Shown in pieces: positions 35,348 through 43,691 of a stretch of 64,000 bases of DNA (position 1 is the stretch's first letter; every line of letters starts with the position of its first letter). Both the position numbers and the translations under genes were made by a program. The notes under the pieces are model-generated. The model was given only the letters and a program-made list of their open reading frames with translations, was not told the origin of the DNA and made no database searches. The stretch is from the NCBI GenBank assembly GCA_002342065.1, contig DDPF01000013.1, positions 62,001-126,000 of the forward strand, in the 5' to 3' direction. This stretch comes from Bacteroidetes bacterium UBA2475 (GTDB lineage Bacteria; Bacteroidota; Bacteroidia; B-17B0; Aurantibacillaceae).

Positions 35348-35836
35348 TTATCCGGTAGAGCAATCCCTTGCTTTTATTAATTGAATCCCTAGATCATTAT
35401 CAGAAACTGCTGAGGGTAAAACTATTTCTGACTCAGTAATAGGTAAGTATCCGGTATTATATTGATTTTCGTTTGGTGTTAATATTATTTGTGTTTTTGT
35501 TTGTGTACAGCCTATTTGCTTCGAATCTTTATATGTTTCTTTATTAGTTTTAAATCCTGCAGCCATCTTATATGTATTCCAGTGTTTTTTAAAGTCAGTT
35601 GGATGTTCAACTTCATATTCCGTTAAATTGAAATGTTTTCTCAACGTTTGACCCAAAATTTCCGGCGTCACATCGATTCCAAGTTTTGTTAGTTTAGCTG
35701 AAGAAAGCCAAACTCCGGTTGTGGCATTATCATATGTTACAATAATAATTTGTGTTGGATAAAATGATACAGAAGCCGACTTGTTATTGTTATCGAACTT
35801 TGTGAAGACACCTTTTATTTTGGAGATTAGATTCAA
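35348..35836 (-). CDS. Hypothetical protein, possible CdiI-like immunity protein
   Basis: 162 residues, cytoplasmic. The two halves look alike. The first has VTYDNATTGVWLSSAKL, then VTPEILGQTLRKHF. The second has IILTPNE..NTGYLPITESEIVL, then SDNDLGIQLIKARD. The order 'strand, TxGxx, strand, xxELG, helix' matches my memory of a family annotated as contact-dependent-inhibition immunity proteins. That is a weak assignment. No CdiA toxin or other large polymorphic toxin is encoded in the window, so it would be an orphan. Confidence 0.55.
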   Translation of the reverse strand: MNLISKIKGVFTKFDNNNKSASVSFYPTQIIIVTYDNATTGVWLSSAKLTKLGIDVTPEILGQTLRKHFNLTEYEVEHPTDFKKHWNTYKMAAGFKTNKETYKDSKQIGCTQTKTQIILTPNENQYNTGYLPITESEIVLPSAVSDNDLGIQLIKARDCSTG

Positions 35837-35859
35837 GTTTTTTCTTTACTTAAAAATAA

Positions 35860-36447
35860 TCATTCTTTTGGAATTAACAGATTTCCATGTCCTTTACGTA
35901 ACTTATATCTTTTTTTAGTTTTACGGTGAATTTTATGCAAATTAATTTCTGTGCCTATTGTAACTATTCCATCTCCGCCAAGGTCGGCAAATGGCGCAAT
36001 AATGCCCAAATTATACTGGCAGATCAAACCTGCTGTCATGTACCATATTTCTCTGCCGCCTTTTAAATAAGGAATTTGCACGAAATCTTTACCAGGGAAG
36101 ATAAAAAACTTAATGCCTCCATACATATTCAAACTAAATCTTCTTGTTCCTAAAAGGCGCGATTGCACAATAAAGCCGAGTGTGATGACTTTTTTCAACG
36201 GCCTGTACATCATCTCCAGCATCATACGTGTATTCCTGAATTTATCGGGATATTTTTCTTCGTCTTCATTCCATTCTTCCGACCATTTAAAACGCGGTGA
36301 AATATATCTGATGTTTAAACTTGCCGTATCGCTAAAAAAATTATTTGAGCTCGCACCAACTTCAAAGGTCCACGGACCTTTTACTTCTATTTGGCCAAAC
36401 TGTAGTAAGGCCAAATGGAAAATTAGGGCTACGAGAGTTGATCTCAT
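35860..36447 (-). CDS. Exported beta-rich hypothetical protein
   Basis: 195 residues with a short N-terminal signal-like segment (MRSTLVALIFHLALLQFGQ). The remainder alternates aromatic and polar residues in strand-like runs (VITLGFIVQSRLLGTRRFSLNMYGGIKFFIF cut short here; AGLICQYNLGIIAPFADLG), like an outer-membrane barrel. The C-terminal 30 residues are strongly basic (HRKTKKRYKLRKGHGN). No family recognised. Confidence 0.5.
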   Translation of the reverse strand: MRSTLVALIFHLALLQFGQIEVKGPWTFEVGASSNNFFSDTASLNIRYISPRFKWSEEWNEDEEKYPDKFRNTRMMLEMMYRPLKKVITLGFIVQSRLLGTRRFSLNMYGGIKFFIFPGKDFVQIPYLKGGREIWYMTAGLICQYNLGIIAPFADLGGDGIVTIGTEINLHKIHRKTKKRYKLRKGHGNLLIPKE

Positions 36448-36522
36448 TAATTAAAAGGTTATTGTTTGAAGGTTGTTAGGATAACGAGAAGCAGTGGCTT
36501 TTATTGCTTTTGTTACTCGGAA

Positions 36523-36870
36523 CTATTTTTTTTTCTTCGAAGCTTTTGCTTTTGAGTTAAAACTTAAACAAAGCTGCAACCAATAGTCGAAATCTTTTTT
36601 TGACTTAAATCCAGAAGGTTCTACATAACAATAGCCTTTTATTTCTTTTCCTTTCATGATCATTGGTATGTAACCATTTCGTTCTGCAACTTCTTCCTGT
36701 AATGTTGGGTCAAAGCGACACATAATATTATCATTACTTACATTTACGCACATTTTTTCATTCACCATAAAAACCAGTCCCTTAAACATTTCCTTTTCTT
36801 CAATTTGTAGTTTGGGAAAATTAAAAAGATACTCTCTTATCCGGTCCGCCAATTGTGTATCGTAAGCCAT
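36523..36870 (-). CDS. TfoX N-terminal domain protein
   Basis: 115 residues. The TfoX-N pattern is clear: an N-terminal helix (LADRIREYLFNFP), EEKEMFKGLVFMVNEKMCVNV, MCRFDPTLQEE and GYCYVEP, ending in a Lys-rich tail (SKKKK). TfoX/Sxy proteins regulate competence in gamma-proteobacteria, but stand-alone N-domains are widespread and uncharacterised. Its ATG overlaps the stop of the upstream gene by one base (TAATG), so translation is likely coupled. Confidence 0.85.
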   Translation of the reverse strand: MAYDTQLADRIREYLFNFPKLQIEEKEMFKGLVFMVNEKMCVNVSNDNIMCRFDPTLQEEVAERNGYIPMIMKGKEIKGYCYVEPSGFKSKKDFDYWLQLCLSFNSKAKASKKKK

Positions 36871-37256
36871 TATTTATTCTTTACTTTTTTATAATATTCA
36901 GTTGAGTCAAGATGGATCTTATTATTCTCCATCCAAAAATAAGTAAGTGTTTGTTTTTTTATTAAATATTTTTGATCGGCGTTCGATCTTTTCCAGGGAT
37001 CGTTCATCATCCTGTTTTCTATATCTGTAAAATGAAGCGTGTCTTTATTGATCTTCCATTTTCCTTGCGACTCTAGCATGCCATCGCAACCACCAAAGAA
37101 CTGGGTTAAGAAAGTACCATTGCTTTTTAAAATAATAGTACCATTTTGCGGTGCATTTTTGGTTTGCCTTTTATAGGTAGCAATAGTTTTTGGATCTTGA
37201 ATAAAGACGGAGGAGAGCAATAATGCTAAAATTAATATGTGAATTATCTTTTGCAT
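36870..37256 (-). CDS. Small exported hypothetical protein
   Basis: 128 residues with a signal peptide (MQKIIHILILALLLSSVFIQ). The body resembles a lipocalin-like lid or META-style domain (GTIILKSNGTFLTQFFGGC, GKWKINKDTLHFTDIE), ending in charged strands. Family not recognised. It lies between a lipoprotein gene and the TfoX-N gene, 8 bp from the former and overlapping the latter by 1 bp, so the three form a transcript. Confidence 0.6.
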   Translation of the reverse strand: MQKIIHILILALLLSSVFIQDPKTIATYKRQTKNAPQNGTIILKSNGTFLTQFFGGCDGMLESQGKWKINKDTLHFTDIENRMMNDPWKRSNADQKYLIKKQTLTYFWMENNKIHLDSTEYYKKVKNK

Positions 37257-37264
37257 TGTTTTTA

Positions 37265-37765
37265 TTAATGACCAATCTTTTTTTGAAAATTTGCAACTTC
37301 TTCTGGTGTTAATTTTAACGTGGATAAATCTACATAATTTGGTGTTAATAAATTGAGGTAGAATTCATTTATTTTTTCTTCTCCGCCAGTACAGCCCGAC
37401 AAATAAAAAAAATTGGCAGAATCATTTAAATGTTTAGAAAGAAGGTCTTTTACTTTTGTATTCTTTCTTTTAGCCAATACCCAAAATGAATAGGCTCTTA
37501 CTGTTGCAGAATCGTGATCAGTTAAGTTTATCAACTCATCATCAGTTGCTGTGGCCATAAATTTTTTAAAATTCAAATACACGTTTGACTCCACAGCTGC
37601 ATAACCAATAGCATCGTCGTGTACTACATTAAATTTAACCAAAGAATCTACTATTGGCTTAAGGTCTGCGCTTAGTTTAATTTCTTTTTTAGTTTTTAAT
37701 GTACTATCTAGTCCCGGTTGGCAGGAAACAAAAAACAAAATGAATATTAAATGGATTATTTTCAA
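37265..37765 (-). CDS. Lipoprotein with HEAT-like helices
   Basis: 166 residues. The lipobox is visible (IHLIFILFFVSC, Cys at 15). The rest is helical, with a HEAT-like phrase (TDHDSATVRAYSFWVLAKRK) followed by further helices. It is probably anchored in the inner or outer membrane and faces the periplasm. Function unknown. It is the first gene of the transcript that continues through 36870 and 36523. Confidence 0.65.
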   Translation of the reverse strand: MKIIHLIFILFFVSCQPGLDSTLKTKKEIKLSADLKPIVDSLVKFNVVHDDAIGYAAVESNVYLNFKKFMATATDDELINLTDHDSATVRAYSFWVLAKRKNTKVKDLLSKHLNDSANFFYLSGCTGGEEKINEFYLNLLTPNYVDLSTLKLTPEEVANFQKKIGH

Positions 37766-37809
37766 CTTAATTAAAGATACAAAGGGTTTTGGGTTTTACA
37801 AAAAATTCA

Positions 37810-38550
37810 TTACCACGAACCTCCCGATCCACCGCCGCCCGACATGCCGCCACCAAAGCCACTGAAGCCTCCACCACCGCCACCGCCTCCTGAAAAACCA
37901 CCATAACCAAAGCCGCCATACGTAATACGATTACTGCTACCGTTTATTATTATTTCAAATGCAGCAGAAAGCTCATCAAGGTTTGGGACTTTTAGCCCGA
38001 TCTTTTTTACAACTTCATCATCTAACAAAATAATGCCGTTACTTAGATATTTTAAATGCGAATCAAGTATGGCTTTGTTTTTTACCAGTGTATCTACGTC
38101 TTCTTCTAAAAGATCAATAACGTTCTTATAATATCTTCTTACTTCTCTGCCTTTAGAGTTGAGAAAGTATTTGTAAGTGCAGAGACCCAATTTTTTTACA
38201 TCTTTAAAAACATAGTCGTATTTAAACTTGCGAATGTCTTTGTCCAATAACTCAAGAACTTTATTTTTTATTTCGTGAATTCTTAATTCGTCCTTTGTTT
38301 TTAAAATATCAATTACAAATTGTTCTGCCACCGTGTAGGTATTTGTTTCTTTGTATTGGTCAGATAATTTAAAAAAGATGCGCGGGCGTTTGCGCCAATC
38401 GTTCTTTGTAAGTTGTATGGCCCTCGTAAATATCTTCACATGCCCTTCAATAACCAGGTGTTGAAAAGTGTACTTCAACATCTCAACACCGTCAGCCCGC
38501 ATAGGACTGTACAGATAATAAAATTCATGTGGTTTTACGGAGGGTTCCAA
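37810..38550 (-). CDS. Hypothetical protein with glycine-rich C-terminus
   Basis: 246 residues, no signal peptide and no membrane helix. Residues 1-195 are mixed alpha/beta and rich in Lys and aromatic residues (YTFQHLVIEGHVKIFTRAIQLT looks like a winged-helix strand). The last ~40 residues are almost all Gly/Ser with aromatic spacers, ending GGGGSGGSW. Such tails cap DUF2207/TIGR04222-like membrane proteins, which normally carry transmembrane segments; here only the soluble part is present. Function unknown. Confidence 0.6.
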   Translation of the reverse strand: MEPSVKPHEFYYLYSPMRADGVEMLKYTFQHLVIEGHVKIFTRAIQLTKNDWRKRPRIFFKLSDQYKETNTYTVAEQFVIDILKTKDELRIHEIKNKVLELLDKDIRKFKYDYVFKDVKKLGLCTYKYFLNSKGREVRRYYKNVIDLLEEDVDTLVKNKAILDSHLKYLSNGIILLDDEVVKKIGLKVPNLDELSAAFEIIINGSSNRITYGGFGYGGFSGGGGGGGGFSGFGGGMSGGGGSGGSW

Positions 38551-38561
38551 AGCGATATTAA

Positions 38562-39257
38562 TTAATTTGTACTATTTCTCTTTCGTTTAACAGTCGCCAT
38601 TAAAAGATTAAATACGTTTTTGTTTGAAATGGTTGCTAAGTCTTTGTAGATAAGATAAGCCTCATCATAATTTTTATTTCTCTCTAATGTCCACGCAATC
38701 ATTAAATTTGTTTGAAGATCATATGGATCTAGTTTAAGAGCCTCTCTATAATCACTCAAAGAATTTTTTATATCATTAATTTGAAAATACAATAATGCTC
38801 TTTTTGTAAAGAAATCTTTGTTTAGTTCTTTCTGATGATTTATTTTTATGAGCTCGGATTTTAGTGAATCTTTATTTAGATTAATAAATGGATCATATCT
38901 TATAGAATCAATATAATGGAAGAATAGATCACATGTTCCTATCATAATTACCGTAGCCCTCTCCCCAAGCGCATAACCGAATTTATAACCATCTTCTTCA
39001 GTCGCATTTTCACCTAGTTCAAGCGCTTTTTCCAAAACTTTTTCATTGACTATTTCAGTATTTTCTTCTAATGCATATTGCATACATCTTTCAAGGTCTC
39101 CATCTATAATTTTTTTTGTTTTATTGAGGCAAAAACATAGATCTTTTGCAAAAAGGGAGTCCAGATTTTTTTGAGCTTTAATATTTGATAAAGGAAAAAG
39201 AAATACTATTAATATTATTTTACAAAAATAAAGCCTATGGATAAATGTTCGTTTCAT
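38562..39257 (-). CDS. Exported TPR protein
   Basis: 231 residues. A signal peptide (about residues 10-28, ending NIKAQ) is followed by a helical region with four cysteines (LCFCLNKTKK, ERCMQYALEE, GTCDLFFHY). Residues 145-220 hold two TPRs (FFTKRALLYFQINDIKNSLSDY; LMIAWTLERNKNYDEAYLIYKD). It is probably a periplasmic adaptor. The gap to the downstream gene at 37810 is 11 bp, so the two may be co-transcribed. Confidence 0.65.
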   Translation of the reverse strand: MKRTFIHRLYFCKIILIVFLFPLSNIKAQKNLDSLFAKDLCFCLNKTKKIIDGDLERCMQYALEENTEIVNEKVLEKALELGENATEEDGYKFGYALGERATVIMIGTCDLFFHYIDSIRYDPFINLNKDSLKSELIKINHQKELNKDFFTKRALLYFQINDIKNSLSDYREALKLDPYDLQTNLMIAWTLERNKNYDEAYLIYKDLATISNKNVFNLLMATVKRKRNSTN

Positions 39258-39266
39258 GTTTTTATT

Positions 39267-39689
39267 TTAATTGCGTTTCATTGTCCAGGTACCGGTAGCA
39301 ATATTCTCAAACCATCCATCGCCATATTGAAAGGCATCCATGGCAATTTCCCATATTCCTTCAAAGCTATTGGTTAACGGATTATACTTTCCTCTATAGT
39401 GTATTTCGGGTCCGGGTTTATCTTTGTTAGTGGTAACTGTACCATCTTCTTCTATAAATCCTTCATAAGGATATTGTTTTACAAAACTAATTTGCTCTTC
39501 TTCTATAAATCCTGAAATAGTTGCTTCCTCTTCATTTGGAAATGCCCCACCGGTATCTATTGCTGTTCCTGTAAAGGTATCGGCTGTTTGAATAAAGTTA
39601 GCAGCAAAATATAATTCTTCACCTTCCCATTCTCCATATTCGGGACCATAAGTAATAATTCCTATCCATTGGCCTTCGAGCAGTATCAT
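39267..39689 (-). CDS. Small beta-rich protein, possible partner or immunity protein
   Basis: 140 acidic residues, no signal peptide. The fold looks lipocalin- or avidin-like: LLEGQWIGIITYGPEYGEWEG, ITISGF-like strands, EIHYRGKYNPLTNSFEGIW and a closing strand ATGTWTMKRN. Its ATG overlaps the stop of the upstream gene by 4 bp (ATGA), implying tight co-translation. Given the nuclease-like upstream gene, it could be an inhibitor. That is inference from gene order only. Confidence 0.55.
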   Translation of the reverse strand: MILLEGQWIGIITYGPEYGEWEGEELYFAANFIQTADTFTGTAIDTGGAFPNEEEATISGFIEEEQISFVKQYPYEGFIEEDGTVTTNKDKPGPEIHYRGKYNPLTNSFEGIWEIAMDAFQYGDGWFENIATGTWTMKRN

Positions 39690-40510
39690 TTTCCATTTTT
39701 ATCCAAATTAATTATATAGCTTTCAAATCCTCTTAAATCAGTATGCTGAAAAGTTATTTGTAAATGAGCCATACTTTCAAATTCTTCTAAAGGTCTTTCA
39801 CCTAATTCTATAAAACCAATTTGATTCTCTAATTCATCATGCACGATAATAAATGCTTGTTCTAATTTTAATTCTAAACTTTTCTGAAGAAAAACAGTAT
39901 ATTTAGTTTGGTTATTTACATTCTTATATGGAATTCTAATATTAACAATTTGTCCTGGGTGAACTTCTTCAATAGAAACTTCTCCTCGATAATATTTTAA
40001 TTTCTTAGACCTTTTTGTATTATTTGCTTTTGATTTAGGATACAACGTATGAACGACTTTTGAATTTTTATAAGTTACTAAAACATAAAAATCTTTTGTT
40101 TGATTTTCATCAATAAATTCGCCTACGTAACAATCAAAAATATCAGGGTTGCCTTTTTTTGTATTTTGTAAGTTTTGCGGATCAAAAATCGCATCTACTA
40201 TTTTGACATAATCAAAAACAGTTTTTGAACTTCTCTTAAATCTACTTGGATCAATTACATTTTCTCCTTTATTGATCCAATACGGTGCTGTTGACCAGAA
40301 TTCATGACGTAGATGAATATGGTCAAAGCCTGTGTGATCATTTCCTTTAATAAAGATTAAGCCTTTTTTAGGTGAAATTTTTATTACTGATTGGTAGTTC
40401 CTACTAACACCGCTTGTAAATTCATTTCTAAGTGATGGATTTCTTTCGGCAAAATTTTCAATTGAACAGATATCTTCACTGGTCAATAATATTTCATTTT
40501 CGATTTCCAT
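39686..40510 (-). CDS. Hypothetical protein with BECR-nuclease-like motif
   Basis: 274 residues, cytoplasmic, no signal. Residues 40-160 contain KKGLIFIKGNDHTGFDHIHLRHEFWS, followed by FDYVKIVDAIF and a strand pair with DFYVLVTYKNSKVV. A 'G.DHI..RH' segment, a helix, then two strands is the arrangement in Barnase-EndoU-ColicinE5-RelE (BECR) fold RNases used as toxins. Catalytic residues cannot be confirmed. The C-terminal third is beta-rich and unassigned. It overlaps a small acidic protein gene, which fits a toxin-immunity or toxin-antitoxin pair. Confidence 0.55.
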   Translation of the reverse strand: MEIENEILLTSEDICSIENFAERNPSLRNEFTSGVSRNYQSVIKISPKKGLIFIKGNDHTGFDHIHLRHEFWSTAPYWINKGENVIDPSRFKRSSKTVFDYVKIVDAIFDPQNLQNTKKGNPDIFDCYVGEFIDENQTKDFYVLVTYKNSKVVHTLYPKSKANNTKRSKKLKYYRGEVSIEEVHPGQIVNIRIPYKNVNNQTKYTVFLQKSLELKLEQAFIIVHDELENQIGFIELGERPLEEFESMAHLQITFQHTDLRGFESYIINLDKNGK

Positions 40511-40523
40511 TAATTAGAAATTA

Positions 40524-41897
40524 TCAATTCCCCATCTTCGCAACAGCTTCAATAATATCGTGCTTGGTAATAATGTGCATATTGCCGCCAAGGTCGCGTA
40601 ACAAAACAGCGTTGTTATCTTTGGTAATTAATTTACTTACTTCTTCTATTGGGGCTTTCTCGCCAACAATAGGGAAGGGGGCCTGCATTACGGATTTTAC
40701 GGTGTAACTTTTTACATCGTTGTTCTCCATTAATTTTCCAAAAATGTAGTTGTCGTTTATAGAGCCAACATATTCGCCATTATCAGTTACCGGTATTTGC
40801 GAGATAGAGAATTTGCTTAAGGTCTCTAACGCTTCTTGCACTGTAGCATTAACATCAACCGTTAATAATTTTTGGTTCTTATGGTTGGCAACCAAATCAA
40901 TTGCTTTTGGTTTTGTTACTTCTAAAAAGTGACGGTCGCGCATCCAATCATCATTAAACATTTTACCCATGTAACGGGTACCATGATCGTGGAAGATAAC
41001 CACAACCACATCACCTTTTTTAAACATGTTCTTCATTTGCAGTAGGCCCGCCATAGCAGAGCCTGCGCTGTTGCCAACAAAAATACCTTCTTCTTTTGGT
41101 ATACGGCGTGTCATTACAGCAGCATCTTTATCAGTTACTTTTTCAAAATGATCAATAATGTTCATATCCACATTAGCAGGTAAAAAATCTTCGCCAATAC
41201 CTTCGGTGATATACGGGTAAATTTCGTTCTTATCAAAAATACCGGTCTCTTTAAATTTTTTAAATACCGAGCCGTAAGTATCAATTCCTAAAATTTTAAT
41301 ATTCGGATTTTTTTCTTTTAAATATTTTCCTGTTCCGCAAATAGTACCGCCGGTACCAACACCAACTACTAAGTGCGTAATTTTTCCGTCTGTTTGGTCC
41401 CAAATTTCAGGACCTGTTTGTTCGTAATGCGCTTGTGTATTGCTTAAGTTATCGTATTGGTTAGGTTTCCATGCATTAGGAATTTCATTTACCAAACGTG
41501 ATGACACAGAATAATACGAGCGTGGGTCTTCCGGCTCCACATCGGTAGGACAAACAATAACCTCTGCACCAAAAGCGCGCAGGGCATCTACTTTTTCTTT
41601 ACTTTGTTTATCGGTGGTAGTAAAGATACATTTGTAACCTTTAATTACCGCGCCAATAGCAAGACCCATACCGGTGTTACCGCTGGTGCCTTCAATAATG
41701 GTTCCGCCTGGTTTTAAACGTCCGTCTTTTTCGGCGTCCTCAATCATTTTAATGGCCATACGGTCTTTAATAGAGTTGCCGGGGTTAAAGGTCTCTACCT
41801 TTGCGTAAACATCGCAAGGCAGGTCTTTAGTGATCTTATTTATTTTTACCATTGGCGTGTTGCCAATTGTTTCGAGTATTGTTTTGCAAACTTTCAT
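40524..41897 (-). CDS. Cystathionine beta-synthase-like PLP enzyme with CBS pair
   Basis: 457 residues. The PLP fold-type II core (about 1-330) has the Schiff-base Lys at K44 (GNSIKDRM), the phosphate-binding GTSGNTG, and VGTGGTICGTGKYL. The C-terminal ~120 residues form a Bateman pair of two CBS domains (AIDLVANH onward; SVMQAPFPIVGEKAPIEEV). It condenses serine (or O-acetylserine) with homocysteine or sulfide; the fused CBS pair favours cystathionine beta-synthase over a pure cysteine synthase. The CBS pair probably senses a nucleotide or SAM. It is 72 bp downstream of ansA, across a repeat element. Confidence 0.9.
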   Translation of the reverse strand: MKVCKTILETIGNTPMVKINKITKDLPCDVYAKVETFNPGNSIKDRMAIKMIEDAEKDGRLKPGGTIIEGTSGNTGMGLAIGAVIKGYKCIFTTTDKQSKEKVDALRAFGAEVIVCPTDVEPEDPRSYYSVSSRLVNEIPNAWKPNQYDNLSNTQAHYEQTGPEIWDQTDGKITHLVVGVGTGGTICGTGKYLKEKNPNIKILGIDTYGSVFKKFKETGIFDKNEIYPYITEGIGEDFLPANVDMNIIDHFEKVTDKDAAVMTRRIPKEEGIFVGNSAGSAMAGLLQMKNMFKKGDVVVVIFHDHGTRYMGKMFNDDWMRDRHFLEVTKPKAIDLVANHKNQKLLTVDVNATVQEALETLSKFSISQIPVTDNGEYVGSINDNYIFGKLMENNDVKSYTVKSVMQAPFPIVGEKAPIEEVSKLITKDNNAVLLRDLGGNMHIITKHDIIEAVAKMGN

Positions 41898-41923
41898 AAT
41901 TTTTATTTAATTTTTTTGTGTAA

Positions 41924-41970
41924 TGTCATGCTGAGCTTCTCGAAGCATCCTTCGACGGGCTCAGGACGAC
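41924..41970 (-). repeat. CTGAGC-type intergenic hairpin repeat
   Basis: Outer arms TGTCATGCTGAGC and GCTCAGGACGAC pair imperfectly; the inner CTTCTCGAAG and CTTCGACGGG can also pair. It is the class of 'CTGAGC...TTCGAC' repeat often seen between Bacteroidota genes. It starts at the ansA stop codon, one base of which lies inside it, and ends before the CBS-enzyme gene. It is a probable transcription terminator or processing site. Confidence 0.65.
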
Positions 41971-43004
41971 TATATAGTTAATTCACCCCTTAAATCACTA
42001 AGAAGTTGTTTTTTTATTTGTGTGTTAGTTAATTTTTGTCCAAGCAAGAACATCAGTTTTGTTATGGCACTTTCAAAGGTCATATCGGCGCCGCCAATAA
42101 CACCGATCTTTTTAAGGTGCGAACTGGTCTCGTACATGCCTTGTATTACTTTACCTTCCAAGCATTGTGTGATGTTTAGAATAATAATGCCTTTATCAAT
42201 GGCTTTTTTTAATTCGTTGGTAAACCAATCTTGTGTTGTAGAATTGCCCGCGCCAAAGGTTTCTAAAATAATAGCTTTAGTGCCGGGTGTATTAATAATG
42301 GCCGAGGTTATTTTTTTACTGATGCCCGGAAATAATTTTAATACGGCAATATCATTATCTAAATGTGTGTGAACCTTTAATGCTTTTTTATTGGCTTTTA
42401 GTATGGCGCTGTTATTGTATTTAATATCCACACCGGCTTCTGCAAGAGCAGGGTAGTTAGGCGACTTAAATGCGTCAAAGTGCGAAGAGTTATATTTAAA
42501 AGTACGGTTACCGCGGTAGAGTTTGTATTCAAAATAGATACACACTTCGTTCACAACCGGTTTGCCCTTATTTTTGCTTCCTGCAATTTCAATAGCCGTA
42601 ATTAAATTCTCTTTACCATCCGTACGAATAATACCAATAGGTAATTGCGAACCGGTTAAAATAACGGGTTTGTTTAAATTCTCAAGCATAAAGCTTAAGG
42701 CGCTTGCCGTAAAGCTCATGGTATCGGAGCCGTGCAGGATCACAAAACCATCGTACTTTGAATAATTGTCTTTGATAATTTTTGCCAGCTCTATCCACAC
42801 TATTGGGTGCATGTTAGAAGAATCTATCGGTTTTTGGAACGCGAAAGAAGATAACTCGATATCAAATTTATTTAGTTCGGGAATTTGTTTGGTAAGAGTT
42901 TTAAAATCGAAGGGCCTAAGTTCTCCGGTAACTACGTCCTGCATCATACCAATGGTGCCACCGGTATAAATTAAAAGTACAGAAGATCTTTTTGGGTTTT
43001 TCAT
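41970..43004 (-). CDS. ansA: L-asparaginase, type I
   Basis: 344 residues, no signal peptide, so the cytoplasmic type I enzyme that hydrolyses asparagine to aspartate and ammonia. Both threonine active-site motifs are present: LLIYTGGTIGMMQD at the N-terminus and ILHGSDTMSFTASAL near residue 90. The allosteric-type C-terminal domain follows (KAIILETFGAGNS, TQCLEGKV). It ends inside the repeat at 41924-41970 and starts 80 bp after the DUF3127 gene. Confidence 0.93.
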   Translation of the reverse strand: MKNPKRSSVLLIYTGGTIGMMQDVVTGELRPFDFKTLTKQIPELNKFDIELSSFAFQKPIDSSNMHPIVWIELAKIIKDNYSKYDGFVILHGSDTMSFTASALSFMLENLNKPVILTGSQLPIGIIRTDGKENLITAIEIAGSKNKGKPVVNEVCIYFEYKLYRGNRTFKYNSSHFDAFKSPNYPALAEAGVDIKYNNSAILKANKKALKVHTHLDNDIAVLKLFPGISKKITSAIINTPGTKAIILETFGAGNSTTQDWFTNELKKAIDKGIIILNITQCLEGKVIQGMYETSSHLKKIGVIGGADMTFESAITKLMFLLGQKLTNTQIKKQLLSDLRGELTI

Positions 43005-43007
43005 AAT

Positions 43008-43083
43008 GGAATCAAGACAGAAGGGAACCAGGATACAAGACAGATCCGTCTTGCCTCTTGATTCCCTTTAGTCCTGCGTCTTA
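43008..43083. repeat. CAAGA-type dyad repeat
   Basis: GGAATCAAGA (43008-43017) and its exact reverse complement TCTTGATTCC (43056-43065) enclose a smaller hairpin, CAAGAC-AGATCC-GTCTTG (43036-43053). The words CAAGA and TCTTG recur about every 10 to 20 bp. It fills the gap at the 3' end of the DUF3127 gene and may end its transcript. Confidence 0.65.
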
Positions 43084-43084
43084 G

Positions 43085-43486
43085 TTAGAATGGCAGATCA
43101 TCATTATCACCTACATTTCCTGTAAACACAGGTGTTGTAGAAGTATTCATGTTATTGTTGTTTGATGCTGTATTCGTGTTTTGAGTACTTGGGCTAGATG
43201 TGTTACCACCTGTTACTTTTTCAATACGCCATGCTTCTAACGTATTAAAATACTTAATGCCTTGCGGACCATTCCACTCGCGGCCACGTAAATTGAACTG
43301 CACTTTTAATTCTTCTCCATCGCTGAATTGATCTAAGATGGTACATTTGTCTTGTGTTACTTGAAAGCTAACGTGTTGCGGGTAAGGCGTGTTTGCTTCT
43401 GTGGTTAAGATAAATTCGCGTTTTTGAAAACGATCGCTCACTTTTTGAGTATCGAATTTTGCTTTTAGTGTTCCTACTACTTCCAT
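43085..43486 (-). CDS. DUF3127 OB-fold-like protein with SSB-type acidic tail
   Basis: 133 residues. The N-terminal ~95 residues match DUF3127: MEVVGTLKAKFDTQKVSDRFQKREFILT, VSFQVTQDKCTILDQF, LKVQFNLRGREWN and KYFNTLEAWRIEKV. This is a compact beta domain thought to be OB-like. A flexible Ser/Thr/Asn linker follows, ending in DNDDLPF, close to the DDDIPF tail by which SSB recruits replication and repair proteins. This suggests binding of single-stranded nucleic acid with partner recruitment, but function has not been shown. It probably ends at the dyad downstream. Confidence 0.8.
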   Translation of the reverse strand: MEVVGTLKAKFDTQKVSDRFQKREFILTTEANTPYPQHVSFQVTQDKCTILDQFSDGEELKVQFNLRGREWNGPQGIKYFNTLEAWRIEKVTGGNTSSPSTQNTNTASNNNNMNTSTTPVFTGNVGDNDDLPF

Positions 43487-43640
43487 TATATATTTATTTT
43501 ATTTGATTACTATTTTAGCGCCTTTCCTGTTTAGGAACGGTAATCTACAAATTACCAAAAATTCTACTAAATTTTAAAATTATTTGCAAGCGGGTTATTG
43601 TGTTTTATTCAACAAAATCCTTTAAAAATCGGCTAAAAAC

Positions 43641-43670
43641 AAAAAAGACCACCTTTTGAGGCAGCCTTTT
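43641..43670 (-). terminator. Terminator of the flavin reductase gene
   Basis: On the minus strand AAAAGGCTGCCT pairs with AGGTGGTCTTTT across a CAAA loop, including three G-U pairs, and is followed by T residues. It lies 22 bp after the stop at 43692. Confidence 0.7.
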
Positions 43671-43691
43671 ATTTTATAATTGAAGGTAAAA

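Noticed and set aside
41970..41980. TATATAG as another ECF -10 copy
   Set aside because: It lacks the CGACA part and no TAGGGTA lies 14 bp upstream.
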